64,000 bases of DNA from Portulaca oleracea (taxonomy: Eukaryota; Streptophyta; Magnoliopsida; Caryophyllales; Portulacaceae): positions 11,326,754 through 11,390,753 of the forward strand of contig CM055892.1 in NCBI GenBank assembly GCA_029582165.1, given 5' to 3'. Under the pieces are notes generated by a model that was not told the DNA's origin, ran no database searches, and worked only from the letters and a program-made list of their open reading frames with translations. Position 1 is the stretch's first letter; every line of letters begins with the position of its first letter. The translations under genes were made by a program, and so were the position numbers. Positions 1-11,415 of the stretch are shown here, piece after piece.

Positions 1-60
1 CAAAGCAAGCTGCAAAACAAGACCAAACAACACACATGTTATTCTTTTTTACTTTAGAGT
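1..60 (-). mobile_element. Probable 5' end of a minus-strand Helitron running off the window
   Basis: On the minus strand this stretch reads TCTAAAGTAAAAAAG at its inner edge, followed by a leader containing GTTTTGCAGCTTGC. The same GCAAGCTGCAAAAC word (plus strand) recurs near 2490 and 34440, beside other Helitron ends. A TC 5' terminus lying directly against the 3' CTAG of the next Helitron at 62 suggests head-to-tail insertion. Only 60 bp are visible, so this is a tentative call. Confidence 0.3.
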
Positions 61-407
61 ACTAGTGACTTGTGCCCGTGCTTCGCACAGGCGGCCTTAT
101 GATAAATTGCATAAAAGGCCTATAACAAATTTGTATAAAAGGGTGGAAATCCACATTGTATATGCATGACAATACATTTATATTTAAAAGTGTATGAGAA
201 TATGTTTATGACATATATGGGCAAATTGCATTAGGGTGATCCTTGTGGCCTTGTTCTTTTATCAAGCTGCAAGAAGAAATCAAACATAAGTGTCAACTTG
301 TTGCAGTGCTAACTCAAACAAATTGATGAAAAATTGATGAATTTAGCCTCGCTCTACAATGTATCATGCCATGAACATCCAAGATTCTAATAGTTGAATC
401 TATACAG

Positions 408-620
408 ATGATCAAGGCAGGTGTTTGGTTCATGATCATCATGATCGTCATCATACTTTTAGAATTAGAAGGGAATGCTAATGTGGAGGCAGGAACACCC
501 AAGGTCACTGTAGGGAATATCTCATCAGTCGATGATGCTCTCAACTTCAAGATTTATTATGGACAGACCTTCAAAGTCATAAAAAATTCCATTGATGGCA
601 TGAGTTATCTTCTTGTCCAG
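408..620 (+). pseudogene. Orphan first-exon-like ORF with signal peptide
   Basis: An ATG opens a 71-codon frame that begins with a hydrophobic stretch ([16 protein letters not shown]), which looks like a signal peptide or anchor. It then reads [20 protein letters not shown] and ends LLVQ immediately before a GT donor (ccag|gttccc). This is the expected shape of a 5' coding exon of a secreted protein. No following exon can be joined with confidence, because the next kilobase has stops in every frame. I do not recognise the family. It lies inside the Helitron at 62-2556, so it may be a captured fragment. A chance ORF is possible. Confidence 0.3.
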
Positions 621-2033
621 GTTCCCTTTCTCTTTTTTCACTTTATTTTCTCATATTTCCATAAAAGGTATGAAACTTGATACTATTACACTATTTGTTT
701 TTTAAATGCATTGCTTTTACACATTTATTTTTAATTTGATGCATCTGGATCTACCATCCAACAGCTGGGCTACTGATCAAACCCATCCTTTTAATGTTAT
801 CAAAATATTATTTGGGCTGCTACTAAGTTTGAGTTGCACACAATGTACATGGTTTAACTAAGCTGCTAAAAAGTATATATGACAGTTTATGTAAGAAATA
901 GGTGGGAGAATTTATTGAGGTTTATGATTGCTAGTAGAAGCTGAGTGGGAGAATTTATTGGGGTGATAGAGATGTTGGATTGTTGAACTTTAAGGTAAGT
1001 TATAATTGGAGTTTAGGCAAATCATTAATCAAATTATACTTAGCTGTTATTTTATAGTGGTTAGTTGTGTTTATAAAATGTCAACTATCATGCTAATGTT
1101 TGATATGGGATTTTATAAGATAGAACATAATATAGTGTAGCACAATAAAAAATTTAACCAATTTTCAACTGGATTATGTTTTACCCTCATACAGTGCTAT
1201 ACCCAAAATTGATATATTAAATTACAAATTCAAACAAAAATGTCAACTGACTGATTTATCATCCCAAGGTTACACAGAAAAGTATGGAGCATAAATTGGT
1301 TCTAATATTTTGGTACTAATTCCTTCTTAAGTAAAATTTCATGTGAGTCATAAATGTAAAAGATTAAGATAAAAGAACTGGGTCCTTTTGAATCAAAATC
1401 AAGAGTAGCCCACACTCAAAAAACATTGGTGGGAAAGACCAAAAACAATGATATAGGAAGGTTTCTATAATCTTGTTGCACTGCACTATAGTGACTTCCA
1501 TAATAAGAACTAAAACATCAATTCAGCTGGTCATCAATATTATAGCATTTTTTTAAACTTGGTAAAACTAACCTAACTTGAATAATTGGAAATCGAACTT
1601 GAACAAATTGGACTCAATACTTCAACAATCAGATCAATAAAAGAGTCAGTACTCTTTCTGAAATTTCATCGAACACATAGTGTGCATCATCCGGATCAGC
1701 AAATCAGACAAGCATATTGTAGCTATTAAGACAATTTTGCATGATTCCTCTACTGATTGAAGATTTCACCATTAAACTTAAAACATAACATAAATATTGA
1801 TTTTGCTACTTGTTGCTTTACTGCATTCAACCCCTTTTCTCCAAAATCAAACATATCAAAAGCATGTTTGTAGAAACAATTCAGTAGAAGAATTTCCCTA
1901 TCGCAATGTTCGCTTTCGATTTTACTGCTTATTGCTCAACTAAAGTTAACCACTTTCTGAAAAATCAAAAGCATCATACTAACCTAATTACACAGATAAT
2001 GTTTTCATTATTGAAATTAAATTAGGTTTTTAC

Positions 2034-2147
2034 CTGAAATGTTACTCTGATTTCGGAGTTGGAACTTGCTTGGACTGACGCTAAGGTAATGGTTGTGTCG
2101 TTGACGTCAACTGCAATAGTAGTTGTAGTAGCAGCGGATGATGGCAT
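2034..2147 (-). pseudogene. Orphan exon-like segment, 38 codons
   Basis: On the minus strand an ATG at 2147 opens MPSSAATTTT and continues to VTFQ, where the frame meets a consensus donor (CAG|GTAAAA) after exactly 38 codons. It is less AT-rich than its surroundings and has threonine- and serine-rich composition. No partner exon is evident downstream towards 62, so it looks like a stranded or Helitron-captured first exon. The family is not recognised. Confidence 0.28.
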
Positions 2148-2556
2148 CAAATCTGGAATGCAAGAACAAGTTTTGGGAAGATAACCAAATATAAAATTAG
2201 AAATTAGGGTTTAAAAAAAAGGTTAATGACTGATGGACATGGAGATGAAGATGAGGAGAAATGATGGAGCCCTACCTCTTGAAATTCGTCATCAACAAAC
2301 GATAGAAATGAGGGTTTTGAAGAAATTGAGAATTGATGAGAGAAAATGAATACACAAAGAACCAAGAAGCGGCAATTTTTACTGATAGTATGGCAAGAGT
2401 TGAGATATTTGTAAAAGCGTAAAGCAAGCACGTGGCAGAGGAAAGAGTGAATAGGCGGTTGGGCCAGCCCATTTACCTACAACACAAAACCTCGCAGGCA
2501 AGCAGCCTGCAAAACAACAACAAAATTTGGGAGGCAACTCTCCCTTTTATAATAGA

Positions 2557-3996
2557 AGTATATGACATGAAGTGGATCATACAAAACAAGCCTTTGTCAA
2601 GATATCTCATTATAGTTTTCTTTTCAAAGTACACGATACAAGGTAGATTTCAAATTGAATTGACAATGCATTATAGTTAACCTAATTTGTTATCTACTCT
2701 TCATTCGTTTTCACCAAACATTCTCTATCTTAATCCTGATATTCGTCTCTATTTGTTTTTGTTGCAAAGCTTGTGTCTTTGGAGTTGAGTCTCTTTCCTT
2801 TATTTCCATATCTCATGTCTTGAAATTTGCAAGCCTTTGAAGTGTTTCTATTCTCATGTTTTTGATGTAACATCAAACTAAGTTGTTTGAATATTTCATT
2901 ATTTTAAGAACTAAGACGGTGAGATCTTTGATAATTTTGTTGGTGATTTTAGGAATTGTTATCCATGTTAGACAGTAGCTGAATTTTTCAACATTACAAA
3001 ACAAAGTTAGTTGTTACCAAAAAAAATCACACTAAAAAAAGTAGCCATTGTATTGTAATTTGTATTAAAACTTATAAAATTAAAATTAATACAAAAAATA
3101 TACAAAGAATATTCCAAAATTAAATGGAGCAATAATTCAACTAATAATACATCATGTAGTTACAATACAAAAAATTTTCAAAACCAAAACCTTTTTTCTT
3201 AAAAAAAAAAACTAAAATGGAGGAGTATCATCCCACACTCTCCGATTACCCTTTTATCATCGAAAAACTCAAGCTTGCATTTCGGAACAAGTGTTCCTCT
3301 TACCTCGACCCACCATTAGAGCATGTTAGGAAGGGAGTCATCGCTACCCTAAGCCCATACTACTTTTCCATGTGGCTCTCCAATTCACACCTGCTAACCA
3401 ATAGTCCAATCATCGTCGTCTTGTCACCATAATCTGCCATTTTCTCACTGTACATATAGGTGAATGAGTTGTAACAAAGCCATATTGAGATTGTTACTAC
3501 GCGATCTATAGTGTTTCAGTAATCATTATTACCACTACCAAAACGTTATAAAGTTTGTTGAAATTGAATTCAATAGATTGTAGCTTTATTCATTATAGTT
3601 ATGAGGAACACGTACATGTACTAGCTGAAACGCTCTTCTAGTTGCTCCTGTTTTAGAGTGAAAGCACCGAGCACAAACACATGGGTTCGTTTAACTGCAT
3701 TTAAACTCATTGAAAGCTCATTCAAATAAATGGTTGTACAGGTGTTCTATGGCTTGTAATTTTAAAACCCCCGCATCATCTACAATGCCTCACGATGAAC
3801 ATCCAAACAAAACCATACATTATTATTGCGTCAAAACCGGCCATTCAACCAAGATTTTGTAATTATTTCCTAGATGAGTTCACAAACTTGAGTCAAGAGA
3901 AGAAGAAAACACCTGCCCGTCAAACCTGATTCATTCTCACTTCTGCAATCCTAATAGAGTCCAAAATCCATGAATTGTTTTCCCTCTTCTAATCAA
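2557..3996. other. Intergenic spacer, 3' flank of the aldose 1-epimerase gene
   Basis: AT-rich sequence with no clear gene. A 71-codon plus-strand frame at 3217-3432 (contains PPLEHVRKGVIATLSPYYF) has more protein-like composition than its surroundings and could be an exon remnant, but it has no recognised family, no splice partner and no promoter context. The stretch 3436-3996 would hold the 3' UTR of the minus-strand gene; no strong polyadenylation signal was identified by eye. Confidence 0.35.
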
Positions 3997-6783
3997 TTAA
4001 CTCAAAGTAGAAAACTTATATAACATGACATGTCGGTAAACTTCCCCAGGACTAACCATGACAGAAGGGAAATTAGGATGATTGACGGCATCTGGGAAGG
4101 CTTGAGTCTCCAAGCACAAAGCAGCATGAGGTCCATACACATACCCTCCTTTCCCCTTTTCATGAGCTAGCATATTGGCTGTATAAAACTGGACTCCCGG
4201 CTTATTAGTCCACAACTCCATCACTCTCCCAGACTTATTGTCCCGAACAATAGCAACAGGGCTCAAAGAGGCTCGTGTCTTAGACTTATTCACATGATCA
4301 AGGGCGTAGTTTATGTCATAGCCTTTTGGGAGCTCATTGATCCTACTTCCAACAGCGTAAGGCTTGAGGAAGTCATACGGGGTTCCCTTCACTGGGGCCA
4401 ACTTACCAGTGGGAATCAGGTATTCATCAACCGGAGTGATACGAGACCCAAATATTTGGACTTGATGATCTAGGATGGTGCCGCTGTTGTGGCCTCCTAG
4501 GTTCCAGTAAGTGTGTTGGGCCAGATTCACCGGGGTGGGTTTGTTTAGGGGTTTCCCACTCATTTCTACTATCAGACTGTTATTAAGGCCTATTTTGTAG
4601 GTTACTTTCACCATCAAATCTCCAGGGAACCCTGCAAAAAGGAACGATTCAGAACATAGTTGTCAGAGGTGCCAATCTCTAACATATAATTATAAATCCA
4701 TTCTTAGTCCCACAGAAATTAAACAGAGCTATGAAGAAAATTAATGGTACCAAACCTTCTTCTCCATCCTTGCTGTAATAGCTGAAGGTAATGAAAGGAA
4801 GTTGCCCTTCATTATGGTACTTGGTGACCTTCCATATACGGGTACTAAATCCTTTTGGGCCGCCTGTTTAGATGCAAAAGTTAGAGTTGAATCAACTGGC
4901 CTAAGCCTTTTCCTGGATTTCACAAACAATTACCAACTGTGAGGTCCAATTGAATGAAGAAAATTAAGAGTAATTTACCATGAAGCATGTTTTTGCCCTC
5001 ATTTGGCACCAGCTTGTAGTTTACTCCATCATAGGTATATCGTGCACCACTGATCCTATTAGCCACTCGTCCAACAATGGCTCCAAAGTATGTTGTGTCA
5101 TTCTGTAACAACACCACAAATAATTATTAATATTTTGGGTTACCAACCGAGACAATGTCAATGCTTTGGCAATATAACAAATTTGTATAATGATGAACTC
5201 ACACAATTATTAGTGAGAATGTGTACAAATTGAGTTATACGAAACTAATGCGTCCGATGTTTCCGAGTTATAGCCTCAATGGCTCAATATCAGCATTTAG
5301 TGACATAACCTCACCGGAAACCTTCTCTGAACATTAGGCTTCAGAAAATTCTGTGTTGATCTCTTAACATTCACTTTTAGAGAGCATTTGTAGAATCTCA
5401 CGAAAAATTTTTCTTGATTTCCTAAATAAGTTTTTCCCAATTCCCCCTTGTACAATGTTTTACCAAGTTATTGTGAAATAATGAGATTTACATAAAATTT
5501 TATAACCACCTCTTAAACTTACTTAAATATGATAAAATTTGGTCAACTAAAGAAAGTTGACGAAATTTCCCAGGCAAATTTTTCGGCCAAACAATCTATT
5601 AAGGAACTATAATAGACAAATTGGCTTTTTAGAAAGAGCAAATTCATTTTTTATAGACGCCTTTAAATAATAACGTAGTTTTCTTTTGTACCCTGCCGAG
5701 TTGTAATGTTTATCATGTGTTTAATACACAAGTTATTCATTTTAAAAGGGTAGGTAAGTGTCGTTGACATAAAACTAGTACAACTATAAGAAGTTATCAG
5801 TATTCGCAAACAAAAGAATACTATATAAAACACATATTTTTCATGTACCTCTATTTTATAAAAGTCAACATTTATATCGAGAAATACTCATAGTTTTAAA
5901 CATTGTTGACAATTAAAACTCATACAATATTTTATATATTTAATTCTCACACTGTATTGTATTCTAACGTGACATTCACCATCAAGAATTCAGTTATAAT
6001 TATAGTGATACTATAGTATTGTTGTCTCTCCATAAATAATTATAGTGATACTAACGACATCTGATGTCTTTGGTTAGAAGGAAAATAACTCTGGTTGGAA
6101 GGAAAATAGCTCTATTTATCAAATTTTCCCTTGTTTGATTTTAGGCAAATTACTTTTAAAAAAAATGCCAATATATGTTATACGAGTCATATAGATTATT
6201 AATGAAATAATTTGAAACTTAAAATTCATACTTAACCATTATTCAATCGATGTTGTCATATTATAAAGTTATGATCCCAACTAATGTAATCGAACTTTAT
6301 TATTAAGGGTGTGTTTAGTGCAAAGGAAAACTGTTTCCTAGGAAAATAGTTTCCTTGGAAAATGATTTTCTTAGAAAATGGACTTTCATTTGATATTTTC
6401 CTGTGTTTGGTACACAAGAAAATGATTTTCCTATAAAAGAATTTTCACATGTTTGATAATAAGGAGACAGAGATTAAAATGCGTGTATGAGAGAGAGTGG
6501 TGGAGAAAGAGTGAGAGAGAGTGGTGGAGAGAGAGTGAGAGAGAGTGAGAGAGAGTGGTGGAGAGAGAGATTAAAACGGGTGTAAGATAGAGTGGTGGGG
6601 AGACAAAAATATCAAAACGGGTGTAGAAGAGAGAGTAGTGGAGAGAGAAACGAGAGAGATATATTAAAACGCGTGCATGAGAGAGAGTGGTCGAGAGAGA
6701 AAAATATTGCATGGGTGCAGGAGAGAGAGTGGTGGAAGAGAGAAAACAAGAGAGAGAGAAAGAATATATTAAAACGGGTGTAT

Positions 6784-6818
<35 letters not shown>

Positions 6819-9800
6819 ATCGGTGTGTGAGAGAGAATGGTGGAGAGAAATAAAGAAGGGAGAGAAAACGAAAGAAAACAGAGAGAGAGAGAGAGTGAGA
6901 GAGTAGGGGAGAGAGGGAGAAAATGGTTTTCCTTAGGTTGGAGTCAAGAACTGGAGGAAAATCATTTTCCCGAAAAATGGTTTTCTCCATTTTTCAGTCA
7001 CCGGGAAATTGAGAAAATAAACACACCCTAAGTTTAGTTAATTTTAGAGAATAAAATGTCATCATAAAAAGCGGTATACCTTTTTAGATGAAAATACTTG
7101 GAGTACAAAATTCATATTATAAAGTTTCAATCAAAACCTTTAATACAGCTTAAGTTTCAGTTTTAGTTAATTTTAGCAGTAAAAAATCTCTACATAAGTG
7201 GTAATATACGTTACAAAAATAAGATATTTAGAGCTTAAAATTCATACTTGAACTTTTTAAATCTATTATGTAGTATTATAAAGCTTTGACCCAAACGGTT
7301 GAAATTAAATTTTGCCTTAAGTTTCAGCTTATGTAGCAGTAGAAAATATCAACATAACTAGCGCTATAAGCTATAAATGAAAATATTTAGAGTTAAAATT
7401 TGATATTTGAACTTTTTCGCTCCATCCTTTCATATCATAAAGTTTCAATTCAAACAAATCAAATTGAATTTTGCTTGAAAGTTTCAATTAATTTTAATGA
7501 CAAAAAATGTTGGTATATGTGGCGATATATATTACTCCCTCCGTCCCAAATTAATTGAGCTTTTGACTAAATTTTGACCATTAATTATTCACAAATTATA
7601 ATGAATTACAATATGAAATTACCTTCATTGTAATTTTTAGTAAAGTATCGTTCTAATGATGGTAATTTCATATCGTAACTCATTGTGATTTGTGAGTAAT
7701 TAACAATCAAATTTTTTTCAAAGTGTCAATTAATTTGGCACGGAGGGAGTATCAGATTAAAAATATTTTATGCTCAAAATTCACATTTGAGCTTTTTTAA
7801 TCAATATTATCATATTAAAAATTTCCAAGCCATGTCATTAAATTTAATTTTGTTCGTAAACTCTAGATTTGAATCTACAATCCTACAATTTTTCAATTCA
7901 AAACTACTGATTGATCAAACTTTCATTAGAATCTTAAAACATCTTACAATGTTGCTTTTCTCTGAAGATTATGTGTTAGAATCACATTGTAATTCTATAA
8001 TCCTACGATTTGATCCATGATCCTACATAAACTTACATTAACAACTTTAATATTTTGCCATAACAAAATAAATTTATATTAAAAATATTCACTGGAGTTA
8101 TAATTTTATGTATTGTTTTGTTCTTACAGAATATTTTTTAAGATTTTTAATATTCTAAAATATTTTTTTACTATTTACAGAATGATTAATATTGTATGAT
8201 CCTTGATCGAAGTTTAAGACTTTTGGTAACTTTTGGCAAATTTAAGCTAATATATCAAAATTAATTGTTTTATTTTTAAACTTTGGTAAGTTTTGGTAAA
8301 TTGAAGTAAAAGCTGGTAAATTTTGGTAAAATGTAGGGATGACAATGGGGCGGGGAATCCCCGAACCCGTCGGTGCCCCGCCCCGCTCTAGGGAAAATTC
8401 CCCGCCCCCATTGGGGATGGGGACGGGGACGGGGATGATTTTCCAAAATCCGCTCGGGGATGGGGCGGGGATGGGGACAAAATTTTCCCCATCCCCGTCC
8501 CCATTTTTCCCGCCGGGGTGAATTCCCCGTCCCCATTTTTCCCGCCGGGGTGAATTCCCCGTCCCCAACCCCGAATCCCCATCCTCGAAAATGTTAAAAT
8601 TACCAAATAACCTTTATTAAAATTTAATATACATATTAATGGGAAGGACAAAGTAGTAATTTTCCAATTTATTCTCACTTGTTGATGTATTATTGTTTGA
8701 TTTTGATGTATTATTACTTGAGTAAGTTAAAATACGTTGTATTTTGAACATGTTAAAAACCGGGTTCGATTAAAAACGGATCTGATTAAAATTTAGTTAA
8801 ATTTAGGATAGTTTTAAAAAATCCCCGTTGGGGATGGGGAATCCCCGGGGATGGGGATGGGGCAAGAATCATTCCCCGAAGCGGGGATGGGGACGGGGAT
8901 GGGGATGAGTTTTGGGAACGGGGATGGGGACGGGGGTATACTCCCCGATCCGCCCCGTTGCCATCCCTAGCAAAATGGAGATACCCATGAATTTGACAAT
9001 AGCCCTAATAATTTTGACTATCCTATCAATTCTAACGTAACTAGAACCATGGTTGGTAATAAGCCTTAATTTTCTTAGTTTTTATAAGCTTTCGGTAATT
9101 TAATAATAGACCTACTGATGATTATTTAAATTGAATTTTTTATTTGTTATTTTATTAAACTTTAAGTTTAAATTTATACCTATCGAGGCACTCCCCAAAC
9201 TATAATATACAAAAGTCTGGTAACTTATATTGCAAGAACAAAACAAATGCAATTTATTAGATGCACCCGGAGCACGTGCTTCGGATGGTATGATTGTTCA
9301 CCCAAATATATTAGATTATTCACCATGAATATTAGATTGTTCACTCCGAATGTTCACTTATAAATATCTGGAGCACGTGTGCTCCGGATGCATGCAATAT
9401 ATAAGACTGCAACTTGGAAGTTACAACCACTCTAAATTATTGAATGCCCAAAAGAATGGCCAAGAGCACTAAAAAATGTTTCAAAATATTATAACTTTCT
9501 GTCTGTATATGATTATTCGTTTACAGTGTAAGCCCCGTTCTTTTATATGGTTGGTGGGTTTGCAACTTCACACTGCACCACAATCTTCAAATTTTCACTG
9601 TAATTCACTATAATCTACCATTTTTCTTTTTATTAAAACTGAAAATTTTTCAAATAAAAAATCAAAACTTTCACTTTATTTTCACCTACCATTATTTTCA
9701 AATTAAAATATACCAATACACCTTCCATTATTTCCACCACAACTTTTCAATATCCCACCACACTTTTCAAATTTCCATTACACTGCCCAACCGCAACCGC

Positions 9801-11358
9801 ACCGTAAAAAAAGAACGGGCCTAAAATTTCAAATTTCAAATAAAAACTACAATTTGAAATTTTAAAAATTTAAAAACTAAAAATTTAAAATTTAAAATTT
9901 AAATTTAAATTTAAAAGTTAAATATTTTAAACTAAAAAATTTAAAATTTAAAATTTAAAATTTAAAATTTAAAATAATTTTTTTTAATTTTAAAATTTTA
10001 CAATTTAAAATTATTAAAAATATTAATATTATAAAAATTATAAATTAAAAAAAATATTTAATGAATACCAAATTTCACTAAAAATTAAAGGAGATAAAGT
10101 AAAAAATTGAAAAATGAATTTCACTAAATTTCTTTTTTTTCTAACTTTTTGAAATATAATTCACATATATTTACATTATATAAAAACACAACATTTTTCA
10201 AAATATTATGTCTAAACATAGATCAATCTACCAAAAGTTAACTAAAAGTAACATTTACCACTAAACTTTACAGTAAGAATGTAAGAATAAAAGACGGGGA
10301 TACCGTGAAAGAAAGGGAACATATACTTTACTTAACCAAGATCAATACAAAGTTAGGAGGCATATCCTCCTGTCAAGCTCCAAAGTTCAGAGTACGTTGG
10401 AGGACATTCTAATTCTTGTTCCATTATTTACTTTAGCTCAGTTCTTTTATATGGCTGACAGGCTGCTGTAGCACACAGCACTAAAATTTTCCATATTCCA
10501 CCACAATCTACCATAGCCCACTACAATCTACTTTTTTTAATTTAATTTATTTTTTTTTATTAAAAGTTAAACTTTTCATATTCCACCACAACCCACATAC
10601 CACAACTTTCCTCAACCCACCACAATCCACCACATTTCTCCTACATCCCACCACATCGCACTGCAGTCAGTCGTATAAAAAAACGGGGTTTATACTTTGT
10701 AGACTTCACCCTTTTATATTCATATTTCATAACAATATAATAATAATAATAATTAATAATAATAATAATATAAAAACCATAGCAGTCAACATGGAGGCTG
10801 GAGCACACAGTATAATAGATTACCTCTAAAATAGTAAAATATAATATTTTTATATTGCTATTGTCTTATTGAGATGGAGGAACCGACAACTTATAAAGCC
10901 GATGAGTTCCTGGGCTCCAAACCAACACCCACAATGGGGTAGTATTTATTTATTTATTTATTTATGTATTTATTTATTTATTTATCCAGCTCATTTAGGT
11001 GCAGCTCTTTTAATTTATACGGTTGGTGCGGCGTCGCATGGTGTGATGCGGTGAAATTTGAAAAAATGTGGTGAAGTGTGGTGAGTTGCAGTGAGAGTTA
11101 TGATAAGTGGGTTAGGTGAAAATAGAGAATGTGAAAAATAGAGAAGAAAAATGAATAGATACATTAATAATAATTGTGGTGTAGTATGGTAAAGCGTAGT
11201 AAAAATTAAATAATGTGGTGCGATCTAATACCACATCGTAACCTACCGCATAAAAGAACAAAGCATCGGGTTACCAAGCTCGTAAATATTTAAATCTAAA
11301 CCGGAAAGATTCTTTCTTTTTCTTTTTTTGAAAAAAGTTCCAGCATAGAGTCAAAACA

Positions 11359-11415
<57 letters not shown>

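Larger units (their letters stand above)
62..2556 (-). mobile_element. Helitron, non-autonomous, minus strand
   Basis: The plus strand starts CTAG then, after about 10 bp, a GC-rich hairpin (gcccgtgc / gcacaggc, 74-92). Read on the minus strand this is a Helitron 3' end: hairpin, short spacer, CTAG, then a T. The probable 5' end is minus-strand TCTATTATAAAAGGGAGAG at 2538-2556, although the base before it is T rather than the expected A. No helicase is present, so the element is non-autonomous. It contains two short exon-like pieces (408-620 plus, 2034-2147 minus) that could be captured host sequence. The 3' end is well supported; the 5' end is inferred. Confidence 0.55.
6140..7810. repeat. 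Degenerate ~155-bp tandem array, interrupted by MITEs
   Basis: The phrase ttaaaattcatacttgaac, with variants, recurs at about 6219, 7099, 7233, 7391 and 7771. It is each time followed by a cat-attataaag-tt block and a run like aagtttcagttttagttaatt. After removing the MITEs at 6307-7028 and 7535-7749 the spacing is about 158, 134, 158 and 163 bp. The array is therefore five or so diverged copies of a ~155-bp monomer. Related single units recur upstream of the gene at about 14930-15060 and 15300-15420. Confidence 0.6.

Noticed and set aside
3217..3432. 71-codon plus-strand ORF as a gene
   Set aside because: Protein-like composition but no splice partner, promoter or known family; mentioned only under the spacer entry.
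6431..7031. Several overlapping ORFs rich in Arg/Glu or Ser/Leu
   Set aside because: They are six-frame readings of the (GA)n interior of the MITE at 6307-7028.
8242..8678. Overlapping Gly/Pro-rich ORFs on both strands
   Set aside because: They are by-products of the GGGGATGGGG arms of the hAT element; the same occurs at 30741-31293.
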